From Dipetalonema caudispina (Eukaryota; Nematoda; Chromadorea; Rhabditida; Onchocercidae), in contig JABVXV010000128.1 in the NCBI GenBank assembly GCA_013365325.1, positions 62,001 through 126,000 of the forward strand: 64,000 bases of DNA, given 5' to 3'. Below the pieces are notes generated by a model. It was given only the letters and a program-made list of their open reading frames with translations. It was not told the origin of the DNA and ran no database searches. The position numbers and the translations under genes were made by a program. Below are positions 24,830-36,515 of the stretch, piece by piece. Within the stretch, counting starts at the first letter, position 1; each line of letters opens with the position of its first letter.

Positions 24830-26141
24830 TAAGCAAGGAAAGACGAATTTTGAAGTATCTGTGTAATTATTGATGACGCTGAAGTTACAGGCGTACGGTC
24901 CATACATATGCATCTGTGGTGATGGGTTATTTTCCTTTCTATTTCTCTTTTCTTTCCCAACTAGGTGTTTTAACGGTAACTATTTATTATCAAAAATTAA
25001 GCATTCGTGATCCTGGAACAGCTCCGTTATTTTTAATTTTCTGCGAGAAAATGTTTACCTAAATGGGAGAAAAAAGATTTTAACCGAGGCAACGTTGTAG
25101 CATTCTCTAATATTTTTTCTTTCGTTGGTTGTATCAAGAATTTAGGAAAAATCGTTCTGTTTTTTCTATGAAATTTGAAATCATGTCACAGAATGTTCGG
25201 TTAAATTGTCTGTACTCTTAAAGTCGTTCTGTTTATTGTTGTAAAAATTGGGCACTTCAGGCTGATCCAGTTCGTTTTTTTACTCCTGCTTTAATTAAGT
25301 ATTATTCTTGCTTACCTTTTCACTCGTTTTGCGGACGATTTTTCCAAAAATTTCACTTTTTTTTCGTGATCGTTCAGCCTTCGATGTGCCAATGTCATCA
25401 TCACTAAGATGAAGTCGTGCACTGGTCACAGCTGTTTCACACTAGCTCCCACAAGTATCTTTTTTTGCTGAGCTAAACTATTTCAGACTTATTTATGATG
25501 AACTATCCGCATTACTAATGATACAATTTGCATTCTATTATTTCTATTAAGTTCTAAGGATTTCATTATTGTAGATTCCTACAATAATGAAATCCTTAGA
25601 ACCTGTGATAAGCATGATAGCTGGAAGTGGTTAGGAAGACTTTTGTTATATTGTGTAAAAATGATAAATGCCGATTATTTTTTTACTGAATTGTCTGTTT
25701 GATTTCTTCATTTCAAGTAAATATAAACGATTCACTTTGGTTATTTTCCTGTTTTTCATTCCTTTTCACAGATCGGGAAAGTGTGCCAATAAAATAGTCA
25801 CGGATTTATCTTTCCTAATGAAATTATGGGAATTTCCGGACAACGATGAACCAAAGTTCATCCAGAACTTATATGGGGAGATTTTCTTCTACATCAGATT
25901 CAAAAAATAGTCATTTTTATAGTGCAATCAACTGTAAATTTGAAAGAAGGGAAGGGCGAGAGAGTAATTCTAAATAATTTTGAGCCAAACCAATAGAGGT
26001 CAATCTCGAAAGTATTGTGTGTATATTTTGGTATCTTGTCGTTACAGAGGAAAGACGGACACAGGAAGCATGAGATGAGCTCGAAGTCAAGGATCAACAT
26101 ATGTAAATTCGGTTGGAATTCAAATTTATTTTTATTTTCAG
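24830..26141. other. intergenic stretch between coatomer zeta and ORC2
   Basis: It contains a perfect hairpin at 25551-25602 (listed). The open frame at 25668-25910 has no recognisable family. It also carries the 3' UTR of coatomer zeta and the promoter or trans-splice region of ORC2. Confidence 0.5.
25551..25602. repeat. perfect 24-bp inverted repeat, 4-nt loop
   Basis: Left arm 25551-25574, loop ATTC 25575-25578, right arm 25579-25602; every position of the 24-bp arms is complementary. It lies between the coatomer zeta and ORC2 genes. No flanking target-site duplication is evident. Confidence 0.9.
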
Positions 26142-26167
26142 CTACACAAAAACCAAATTTACATAGG

Positions 26168-27325
26168 ATGCCTTCGCTGCATCGAAGTGCTCGTCCTACT
26201 GGTCGATTATCATCAGTTGAGATGCCTGGTAGACAAACCAAGAAGGCGAAGGTATGTTTTACCCTATTTATTTCACACAAATAGCATAGATTTCTCTCAT
26301 GGAGATTGTATCTGGTTGTCATCAATTATGTTGTATTTCTTAGTCATCACTATTGAATTCATCAGTATGAAGTAAATGTGAATAATAATTAGAAATATCG
26401 AACTAATCACAATTTTAAGGGAATTTTTCCGAATAGTATGCATGGGCAGATAACTTTTTAAACGTGAATCATATTTTAATCAGAAAAAAAGTTCTGTCCT
26501 TGTATCATCCTATTTTTGTTCCCCAATCTTTCATTTGATTTCGTACTGTTACAAAGCAGTATTGATGCCCTTTTTTCTTCAGGATTGAAATATGTCTCTG
26601 ACTAGGCAACATTTTTTCTATTTCATTATTACAAAAAAGATTGAATTTGAATTTTATTGGACCGGGAAAAATGCATAAAAAAAATGAATGTGCAAAGTTG
26701 AACGTGAAAGATGCCGACAAATCCATACTTTTTGCTGAAGATTCTTATTTTTATTAAATTTTGGGGATCATATTACGATATCAGCATCTGTAGGATATTT
26801 ATTGAAATAAAGTTATTCTTAATAAAATGATCAATGTCGGCAACAAATTTAGTCATAGATTTTGAATTTTTGAGTGGTTTGGTTTGTAATGTGATCTCCG
26901 AACTCTGCATTGTTTCTCTTGTTCAATGTTTCAAAATTTACTTTCCGGCACATTATATATGTTTCCTATGGTCATTCTTACATAGCATCCATAATTTCTT
27001 TCTTCTTAAGATTTCGATATCCCATTCTAATGTTTACTAGTGCTTCAAAAATTCAGCTATTTTTTAACTTATCATTTGTCTTGCCGAAATTTGCTGTATA
27101 ATATTTCCAGAATTCTACCATTTCCGAAGTATATGCTTAATTTTTGGGATTTCATTATTGAGATTTGATCCACCTTTTGTCCATTTACAGTCCCATAATT
27201 TATTGGCTTATGGTTTCGGGTAAGCAGGTATTTCCAGAATAACATATTCCCTGGGGCTTTATATTTAATGAAAATAACTGAGAGGAATGGGTATGAAATA
27301 TAATGTGAGGGTGTGAGTCGCAGCT

Positions 27326-27392
<67 letters not shown>

Positions 27393-30300
27393 AGCGGCCC
27401 GTTTTGCAAACTCTGTGAAGGAGAATTTGTACAGCAGTTTAGGTTTACTACCTACTTTATTATCGTCTGCATCACTTCACTGCTGTTGTACTTTGTCACT
27501 ATCACTTCATTCTTCGTTAACATCAACTCATTACTATGCTGAAATTGATAAGAATTAGGAAATTGATGGATGGGACGAATTAAGGCATTAGTGAAGTATG
27601 GCATGTTTAAGTTCAGGACGGGTTTATTAAATTAAATGATGAGATGATATAGCTAAAAGTATTTTATAGAAGAAGAAAAATGCCAAGAAACGAAATAATG
27701 CATCAGTGATGAAAGAAACATCAATCTTGGAGGAAGAAGGAGGTAAAGAAGTTGAGGATGAGTTAACGGAAGGAGAAGAAGAAGAACCAAACGGAAGTTT
27801 ATCGGAATATGAGGACGAACTGGATGGATTATTAAGGCATCGAACAGCGATCGACAACTACTTCAATCAAGGAAGATTAAAGCCTTGTCATGGAAGTGAT
27901 CGTGCGCGGCGAAAAAAGTGATTTTTGTGTGTTTTCTTTTATAGTTTGATAGAATTTAAGGATGCATTGCTTTTCATGAATTTTCATCAAATGAAGTACA
28001 ATTCGGATCAGTTTAAGAATTAGAAGGATGTAGATTGTAATGTTGATCGTTGCACGAAGCTCTTCATGTTATTGTCAAATTTAATATATCATGTCAGTTC
28101 GTCTGGTCATCTTGATCTTGAACGTGTCCTTGTATAGTTGCGGAGCATCTTTTTAATTCAAACTCTCCTGAGGAAAAGAAGGATAGAAACATTCCTTCAT
28201 CCTTTCATCATTTCTACAAATATACGTAGTTTAGCATATTTTTCGAAAAATCCGCTGTCTTTTAAATGTCATCTCTGGTTTTTTCATCACTGAATATTTT
28301 ACTAGGAGCTATCATCAAAGGTGGAATTGTTGTAGTGGAATAACCAAGTACTTGCTTTCTTTTTTATAGACGAAAACAGGGTGAGGAAGATGACAGGGAT
28401 GATAGTCGTTGTGGTACAGTTGAATGCGATTTGCGTCTACTTTCAGATTGGTTTGAAGTGAGTGTTCGGAATTTTGTCTTTGGAATTCATGGAAATTTTT
28501 ATCGTTTAAATTTTTTTAGAAAGCACACCATTAAAGTATGATATTTACTGTGGTTCAATGAAATTTTTTGAAAGTCCTCGCTGAAATCAAAGATGTTTTT
28601 TAGAAGGTTCAATCTTGCTACATTTTTAATGGCAGATGGCAAAAACAGGTAGCAAAACGGAATTATTTAAAGGGCGCAAGAAAAATATGTTAATTTTTTT
28701 TGTAGAAATGTGATGATCATCTTCCACGTGGTGTTATTCGGGAATGTACTAACGCAGAACGCTTGTTTCCTCGTTGGTTAACGTATTTAGCAGCTGGTTT
28801 CAATCTCATTGTAAGTTCAAACTGTTGTATTTTATGTCTATTTCTTTTCTCTGCTATCTTACTGTGAACATATTTTGTATTTATTTAATTTCACCATGCG
28901 AAAACTCCAAATATAATCAGACTAGAGAGAATTTTTTGTCATCATGCATGATATTTAGTAAATCATGATTGTGATCGATAAATGAATTGTTATGCTCTGC
29001 TAAGCTTTCATTTATTTCTGTGGAAATGAAAGATTTGAACATAGGTGAAGTATGCTTGTTGTTTGATCCCAAGCCGAGAGATAGAATATTGCAATACGTA
29101 TGATGATACATTGCTAGTTGATTTGCAGCACTGATTAGGAAATTGAAATAGGCTTCATTCCTACTGTTGGTGGCCCTTAACCAATTTCCTTTTATCTATC
29201 GTTTCTGGTATTCGTAATGAAATTGCTGTTAATTTTAGATCTTTGGGTTAGGTTCGAAGCGAAAACTTCTACAAACTTTTTGCGAAAAAAAATTGCAAGA
29301 TTACACATATATTGTTGTTGATGGTTTTCAACCTACAGTTAACTCACATATTATATTTCAGGTAAACACTTATTTAAATATTTTATACCTAAGTTATTCT
29401 TTTCTCTTTGCTATGTTGAAAGAAATGTCATCTACTATAAATGTTATTTACTCGTAATTACCAGAATATAACTTTTTCTAATAGCTACTATTGCTATTAG
29501 GTAATAATGTTATATCAGTCACTGTTAATACTACACTTGTTAATTGCTTCACATTGTTTTTCATTTTCTGGATTTCTTCTTGTTTCCCAATCATTTTAGT
29601 CTTTTTTTTTTCAAAGATTTTTATGAAATTATATAATTAAAGTGATGATATGCTAGGAAAATAATAATTGATCGATAAAAGGAAAAAAAATCGATTTTAC
29701 AGTGTTTGGAGAAAAATTTATCTTTGAAAGTGGTTGTTATGAGTAAAAATCAGTTAGAATATGCAAGTGCCGTTGGTCGAGCAATAGATAGCAAAAAGGA
29801 GGATGTTATTCTTGTGCTGCATAATATTGATGGACCTGGACTGAGGTTCGCCTATATTTGTTACACTATTTGATTGTTCATGATTCAGTTCAATTGTTAT
29901 GAAGTGGAAAAAATTTGTTTGTTTTCTTTTTCTGAATATTTTTAAACGTGATCAAATTGCAGGGCAACACTTGAACAATGGGCTCTAGCCGAATTTGCAA
30001 AAGCTGAACATACACGTATCATCGCTACCGTTGATCACGTCAATAAAAGCTTGTTGTGGACGCAGGTCTTTTTTAGTTTTTAGTATTTTTCATTGTTTAG
30101 TTTATGTTTTATTGCACTCTAATACTTTCCCCGCTTCATCTTTTTTCGAAATACTTATGTTCATGACAAAACAAAAAAAGAAAGTTTCTTTTTGTTGATG
30201 TGTTTCAGAAATTGTTGAATGCATTTAATTTTCTCTTCATCAATATAAATACCATGCAAGCCTACAAGGCCGAAGTATTTGCTGGCTATTCGAAACTGCT

Positions 30301-31147
30301 TGGACTGAACCCGAAAGGTTCAGGATATATGCATACATTTGCATCGTTGGATGTGGTCTGGATGTCGTTAACAAATAATTCCCGTTCACTGCTTCAGCTT
30401 ATCACTAATCACTATTATCGTAAGAAGAAACCAGTGGAGTTTTTCGAGCTCTTTCGTTTAGCCAGGTGATTTCTCTTTTTTTGCTAGAAAAACTAAGTTT
30501 AAGATGCCGGTTAAATACTATATAAAAAAAAAATAGGTTGCTTATTCGAATAGATTCAGCGAATAAGGATTTTTTATCTATAATTTTGTCGAGCATGTTT
30601 GATTTTGAGGGATGAATTCCTAGTTTCAACGGATGCAGCATTACGACAACATCTTAACGAATACAATGATCATCGCCTTATCTTGCGAAAGCGTCACAGC
30701 GATGGTAATGAATACATATCGATGGCTGTGGAGGAAAGGGTGACTTGCATTTCTTTTCTGAATTTGAGTTATAAATTAACTGTGGGAAATGCAATATCGA
30801 CAGATTAATTATCAAAGAGATTAAGCGGAACAGTTTAACTACTTGCGCTATGCTGAATAATAAAGCAATGCTGGTAATGATCCTGAAGCAATGCTGGTAA
30901 TGATCCTGAAGAAGATAAATTTATGAGTTTTCTGAGAGCTCGAGTAGCAGTTTAATGATTGTCTCATTACGGCTAGAAAGTTTGCTTGTTTAAGTATCTG
31001 AAACATCTTGAGTATAGTGTGGTTGTTTAAAAACAATTTGCAAACATATAATTCCTTTAATCATTACAATTTTTTGTAAAATTTCAGACAATGATGGAAT
31101 TTATGAAAGAAAAAGGAATGGTTTTGGACGATGATGACAGTGACTGA
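26168..31147 (+). CDS. orc-2: origin recognition complex subunit 2
   Basis: Ten exons: 26168-26251, 27670-27917, 28370-28457, 28706-28810, 29239-29361, 29703-29845, 29963-30065, 30209-30465, 30610-30739, 31088-31147. They join in frame to 446 residues, shorter than human ORC2 (577) mainly in the disordered N-terminus. Residues 1-110 are basic then Glu-rich and disordered. From about 140 the AAA+-like core shows NLIIFGLGSKRKLLQTF, YIVVDGFQP, VILVLHNIDGPGLR and IIATVDHVNKSLLW; ORC2 lacks true Walker ATPase function. A C-terminal winged helix includes DEFLVSTDAALRQHLNEYNDHRLI. ORC2 binds replication origins with ORC1 and ORC3-5 and loads MCM2-7 in the nucleus. A TTTTCAG acceptor at 26140-26141 precedes the ATG by 26 bp. 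The first intron (1.4 kb) holds a tRNA-Asn gene on the same strand. Exon 2's start and the GTGATT donor at 27918 were chosen by phase. Confidence 0.93.
27323..27396 (+). tRNA. tRNA-Asn (anticodon GTT), nested in ORC2 intron 1
   Basis: A full 74-nt cloverleaf. The acceptor stem GCTTCCG pairs with CGGGAGC (one G-T pair), with discriminator G. The D arm is GCGC/GCGC. The anticodon stem TTCGG/CCGAA closes the loop CTGTTAA with anticodon GTT. The T arm GGTGG/CCACC closes loop TTCAAGC. There is no intron and no encoded CCA. A short T4 run a few bases downstream (27401-27404) can end Pol III transcription. It lies in the same orientation as the host gene. Confidence 0.97.
30864..30909. repeat. 23-bp unit duplicated in tandem (ORC2 intron 9)
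   Basis: Two identical copies, 30864-30886 and 30887-30909, plus two bases of a third. It lies within the last intron of ORC2, and the repeat is not read as protein. Confidence 0.85.
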
Positions 31148-31330
31148 CATGTTGATCTCTTTCTATCTTGACAAAAAAGCCTTGATTTTAACATGAACTC
31201 AAAGGAATTTTTGAGCTTCTTCCATCATAAGTTTATAGATGCATGAAAAAAATAGTTTTATTTTTCGGGGAGTATGCTTCAAAATTATGGATTGGCTATT
31301 AAAAAAGCGATGGACGGCAGTAGCATAGAA

Positions 31331-31336
31331 AATAAA
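31331..31336 (+). terminator. AATAAA polyadenylation signal candidate for ORC2
   Basis: A canonical AATAAA hexamer 184 bp after the ORC2 stop codon. Other variants occur nearby, so the site is only likely. Confidence 0.45.
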
Positions 31337-32611
31337 ATGAACTTGTGAAACATCGCAAAAGTAACGTATAGTATTTTTATCGATCTTAACAATATTTATA
31401 TCTACCTCTCTTGTAACTGATTCGTATTTTCTAATACTAGGGATTCAGAATTCGGAACGAGAATGATCATGATTTTTTTTTTTTTTTTTTTACTAGAGAA
31501 TCTTAAATCGAAAGCTCAGAAGAAAGCTAATTTTATCTCAAGCTGATTTTGGAATTTACGGTTGGAGACTTTTTGAGGTTATACTGGGCTATGAAAAAGG
31601 ACAATAGAATTTTATTCATTTTTTGATATTGCGTTGAAATTGCAAATTATTGTGTGAGTTGAAAATTGGTTAGTTTACATTTATGTTTAACCACAAATTC
31701 CAAACTTCTTTAAAAAATTTGTTTACAACTTTCTATATGAAACAATTCCTTCGACTTGTCACCGTTATCGTTATGATCAGGACTGTTCACGGGTAAACTT
31801 CAGAATGTTAGCAAGATTTTAAAAAAATCACTTGCTTTGTTGCTTTTTTGATATATTTGCTCATTTCATCAGATCCATAATTGTACTTGTAATCTTCCTC
31901 ATTCCATCAGCAATAGTGATTATTTACTTATTGATAAAGAATGATAGAGTTCGAATTGTTGAGTCTCATTCTATTCTGATATGATGTGATATACATGTCA
32001 AAGGTTTGGGGAAAATTTCATCTTTTCTTCGCAAGACGTGAAACGGGGTAACTTTACCTTGCATGAAACGTCTGATGCACTGAAAATACGCAAAACTATG
32101 TATAACTGTTCTCATGTGGACTAAGTAGAATAATTGACGCTTGGGCTGAAATGGAAAGTAATGTTAATATTTCCGTATATCGTTCCATTATCCGGTATAT
32201 CCATAAATCCTCCTAAATTATCCTTAAAGCACTCTTCAAAGAATTGAAATTATTATTTTAGGAAGATTGTCTTTTCGAATTTTTGGTTATTAGGAAAAAG
32301 AATTCGATGAGTTTGTTAACTTTCATTAATCGTAATGTCGGGTTGATCGTTAAGGAAAAAAAAAAGCTATCGAAGTAAGGAAATGAAAGAAAGTTAAGTT
32401 CTTGAAATTCGATAATTGTATATGGAAGAGATTCATGGTAGGATTTCCATATTACAACTTCATTCAGGTCTAATTCGGCTATTTCATTTTTACCGCTACT
32501 GGAATCGGTTGATCTTTTTTACCAAGCTACTATTACTATTATAGCTTTGTTTCTTGTGGTTATGATAGTATGCGTGTAATTAATAGCACTTAGATCATTT
32601 TATTCAACATT
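31337..32611. other. intergenic stretch between ORC2 and the membrane-protein gene
   Basis: AT-rich, with a poly-T tract near 31473-31490. No recognisable exon, and no acceptor was identified immediately before the next ATG. Confidence 0.45.
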
Positions 32612-35600
32612 ATGGGGGAATGTCAATATACAATCGACAGTCTTCCAGCATATACACCTCAACTGATTGCTTTCTTGATAGCTTTAATGGAACTTATCAT
32701 CGTTATCATTGCTTATGTCGCTCGAGAGACTCAGCGAAAAAAGGTCCTTAATTTGAAATTCTATTGGTAAGAACAAGACAGCAGAGGAAAATGAATTAAA
32801 TTTGTAAAACTTGAAGCTAAAGAGGATAATGTATTCAAATATTTGATTAAGCAAGGTATAAAACATACGATGGGAATCAGTGCTGAAATGAAATATGGAT
32901 TGTGCTAAATATTGTTTTCTTTTTCCTGAATTAGGAACTACAACCAGGATTTTACGGCCTAATTGGATTCGGTTCCATCTTGTTTTGAATGTTCTGGATT
33001 AATAAGAAAGAATTCCAAACTTCATTGCATCCAAACAATTCATATGCTTCCTTTCTGCTAAACAAACTATTACTATTAAAATTGAACAATAATTGCTGCT
33101 TTTGTAGACTTTTTATGGTCGTGAAGATTTCGAAGATATTCCAGAAGAGGAGAAAATGGAACATGAAGGAGCTATTATGGGTAAAAATACCGAAGAAGTA
33201 TGAGAATTAATATTGCAAATTATTACTGATTACTTTACTCTAAATATGGAATAAAAGAGAGGAAATATCTGATAAACAGAATGCTGGAAAAATTATATCA
33301 TCAATTTAATTTCATTTCCTGAAATGATCCAATGATAGATAATCATTGACATATTTGGATTAATTAATGCATTACTTAACTTAAATAATATACATTAATT
33401 ATGCAAATTAAAAGGAAAATAATAAAGTGAAAGATGAAAATGAATGGTATTTTAAGCTTCGCATTGTACAATCAACAGATCGAACAGCGGAAGTTGACAT
33501 GGGTACAGTAACTGTACCAAGTGCAAGTGGTGTTAAAGTGATGGTACGAAGAAAAAAGGCTTTATCGTTAGTGATTCTTCTTTTTTTCCCCTCTCTCTCT
33601 CTCTCTCTTTTCAATTTAGATTTAAAGAAATTAGGCAATAAATTCTTCATATAAATCAATTTTTTTTTTTTTTTTTACAGAGAGAAAACTGATTCACTAA
33701 CAAAAGATACAATTCCTGGAGATGGAAAAGTTATTCGTTTCACACTGGAAATTGATTCAACAGCACGAGGATTTGAATTCATCTCTCTACTTCAGGTATT
33801 ATGAAATTTGCATATTAGATGATAAAAATTTGTGTAATTTGGATGTAGATTTATAATTTCTAAAAATTTATTGTACCTCTAATTATCTTCATAATAAGTG
33901 AAGGAGTGAAAATATATGTCCACTATATTCTTGAAAATAAGCTTATCTAAATTATTCATCACCATAATTCTATTTGAATCGTATATTTGAAATTAACATG
34001 CAACACCAAATTTAAACTGACGAAGGCTTTGGTAGAGAAGTTTAACACTTCCGGCTATTATAGAAGGCCTTACAAGAAATTGAAGAATTTAAACATATTC
34101 AAATTAAATTAAGTGATGATGCCCAAGATCGGTTATGTGATTTTCTGGTTCGTAAAATGCGCACAGTTTTAGAAGAGGTTTCTCTATTCAATTTATATTT
34201 AACAAGACGAATTTTTTTAAGACAATTTTATCATTAATTTACACGCTTTGACGCTTTTTATGAACGTTAAAAGCTATCAATTAGTTTTCAGAAAAAAAAA
34301 AAATCAATTTTTTTTTATTTTAGCAAATAATGAATTTTAAATTCAAATTATAGTCGACACAACGTAGATGGCTGGTATATGGAGTAATTCATAATAAAAT
34401 TTGGAAAGTAAGCGGATTAGAGAATTTGCTAGAAAAAGGTGGTGGTGATATTAGGACACAACAGATGCTTCGTGTCACTGCACAAGGACCGATCGCACCA
34501 ATTACCATTCTTGCTTATATGGTATGCTAATTTGATGCTGGAGAAGTTAAGTAAGGGTATTTTAAGCAGGGAAAGAAATCAATAATTGATATCCTTAATT
34601 GTTATATAGACAATTTTTCAATTACAACCAATTCAGTTGTATGATACATGATGGTTTATCATAAATTAGATTGAAATTGACATGAAACTGGAACAAATGA
34701 AGATACAGTCAGTGCCAGCACCATATCGTATCGTTAGGAAGAGTAGAAGCAAAGTGCGTGAGGAATCACCAACACAATCTATTTCAAGGTGAATTCAAAT
34801 TATAAACTGGAAATATTTGTAAAATTACATTCCTAACTTTTGTAGCACAACGTGAAAAATATCTTCAAATTCTCATTTGTAAATATTCATTTTGTCATTT
34901 TACAAAGAAACTAAACCGAAGAAGTTAAAAAAACTTTATAACTTGCTTAATGATATAATCAACATTGTTATTAAAGGACATTTGAAAAGACGCCTCATAT
35001 GAAACCGAAATTTTCACCTGCGACACCAAACCTTACGACATCTGTAAGTTACTGATATTTCTCAATTACTATCATTTTTAAGTAATCTGAAGATAACAAC
35101 TGTTTTTCGAGAATGCGCTATTATAAGCAAGGTTAAGATTTAAATAGAAGTTTAATTTAAACTGAAAGATGTCTAAGTCATAAAAGGAATAGAATTAAGC
35201 TAAGAAAGACTTGGAAATATCTGAAATTTTCTTATATTGATAATCCTTAATGCTTTTGTATTAAGCCGAATTTCCTTACGACGTTGCATACGATGAGTAC
35301 TATGCCATCCGAAAAATTACCTACAGTGGCGGATACCTTTGCCCGTTCACGAAGCAGCAAAAAGGAAACAGGTCATAGTCCTACGAGTATTAAACAGGTA
35401 GATATTCCATATGGTACTTCTGACAAATATATGGTTCTAAAAGGATTCGCAGAAAATGAAAATAATTCTATAGCAGACATTCCTCCTGAAATCCATTCCA
35501 TAAAACAATGACTGAATCCGAACAATTGAATTGTACTTCTTTAGAAAAGGACGCTATCGATACCGTATAACAGAAGAGGTTCGGTTGGACAAATACGGAA

Positions 35601-35727
35601 ATTCTCAACTATAAGCAGACGTAGAACATCAAGTGACACGGATCCTCGTTCAAGATTTCGCAGCAATCGCAGTAGTGAAAAACTACCAACCGAACATACA
35701 CAAACAGAAACAATAATGCAGTTGTAG
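32612..35727 (+). CDS. unrecognised single-pass membrane protein
   Basis: Ten exons: 32612-32743, 33108-33197, 33415-33566, 33681-33795, 34064-34177, 34354-34521, 34670-34788, 34977-35043, 35266-35397, 35545-35727; in frame, 423 residues. I do not recognise the family. Residues about 16-38 form one strongly hydrophobic helix (LIAFLIALMELIIVIIAYVA) followed at once by RETQRKK, so it looks like a signal-anchor with a cytosolic C-terminal domain. An acidic linker (EDFEDIPEEEK) leads to a mixed alpha/beta region of about 200 residues (EWYFKLRIVQ, IRFTLEIDSTARGFEFISLLQ, RRWLVYGVIHNKIWKVSGL). The tail is Ser/Arg-rich and basic (RKFSTISRRRTSSDTD), likely disordered and phosphorylated. Reading through the donor at 35398 instead gives a different tail ending at 35511. 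It is read on the same strand as ORC2, 1.5 kb away. Exon 1-2 joining is the weakest point: a stronger GTAAGA donor at 32767 would create a stop. Confidence 0.7.
33592..33609. repeat. CT microsatellite in an intron of the membrane-protein gene
   Basis: About nine CT units on the plus strand, within intron 3 near its polypyrimidine region; a long T run just before the next exon is the actual acceptor tract. Confidence 0.7.
35398..35511 (+). other. possible alternative C-terminal extension of exon 9
   Basis: The frame of exon 9 (35266-35397) stays open past its GTAGAT donor for 37 more codons, ending in a stop at 35509-35511. Retaining this segment would replace the 61-codon Ser/Arg-rich last exon with a shorter acidic tail. 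Both ends look usable; which one is real cannot be decided from sequence alone. Confidence 0.35.
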
Positions 35728-35863
35728 TCGTCGGCTTAAACTCATTTGTTGAAAATCCTTACTCATTCTTCGATCCCTTTAAGAAATGTCAACTACAATA
35801 CCCATAAGCCACTACAGTTAATTGCAAGACTAGATTCTAGTCTAACCCTAGCTTTAAATCTAA

Positions 35864-35869
35864 AATAAA
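35864..35869 (+). terminator. AATAAA polyadenylation signal candidate
   Basis: A canonical hexamer 137 bp after the stop codon of the membrane-protein gene. Confidence 0.5.
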
Positions 35870-36515
35870 ATCTCCAATTTTATTGTATTTGTCCTCTAGG
35901 CATCTTATTTCACTACACTGCAACTTGATATTGTCTTCACACATCCCAACTTAACTTTGCTTTATATACTTTTATCACTTTATTTAATGAAATACAACTG
36001 TATTTCGCATAAATATACTAACAATATTAGCTTTGATTCCAAAGTAATGTAGTGGGATCACGGATTACATCAGAATGTTCGTGAATCACATATAATCCAA
36101 TATCCCAAATTACAACATCACTGTTCAAAGAACCTAAGTTACTGTAACTAACATGTACGTAACTTTATAGGCAACAGTAATTATACCGAGAGAGTTGGCA
36201 ACAAAATGTTTAGCAGACAAGAGAACTAAAGTGGAAATAAAGCATCAAGCAATAGATAGAAACATAGTTGCATTTTATACTGTTCAATAAGTCCATCACA
36301 AATATAACTGCCTATATGTATTCGGTCGACTGCGTTTCCATGATTTCAAACATAATTGTACCAATCATATTCAGTATTTAAGTTATCAAGAATTCGTCAT
36401 AGTCTTTTTTTTATGATTATTTCAATTTTTTCGAAACAGAAAACAAGGAAACCAATAGGAATGCGCAGAAGTCTGACTGGATATATGGAAATTTTGAGCT
36501 TGCAGAAGAATTATC
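35870..36515. other. short intergenic stretch between convergent genes
   Basis: It separates the 3' ends of the membrane-protein gene (+) and AAR2 (-). I see no further gene. Confidence 0.5.

Noticed and set aside
25668..25910. 80-codon open frame upstream of ORC2
   Set aside because: Begins with a T-rich, hydrophobic translation typical of AT-rich intergenic DNA; the ORC2 start and acceptor lie downstream of it and do not join it.
27200..27409. Open frame antisense to the tRNA-Asn with a GGLEPPTFRLTAERANRLRHG-like sequence
   Set aside because: It is the antisense translation of the tRNA gene, a well-known false protein in databases; no exon context supports it.
32935..32997. Possible extra exon of the membrane protein (ELQPGFYGLIGFGSILF)
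   Set aside because: It follows a usable AG and is hydrophobic, but no donor inside it joins the next exon without a stop.
22012..35727. Operon of coatomer zeta, ORC2 and the membrane-protein gene
   Set aside because: All are on the same strand, but gaps of 1.3-1.5 kb are long for a nematode operon, and no SL2-type spacer can be seen; left as a weak possibility only.
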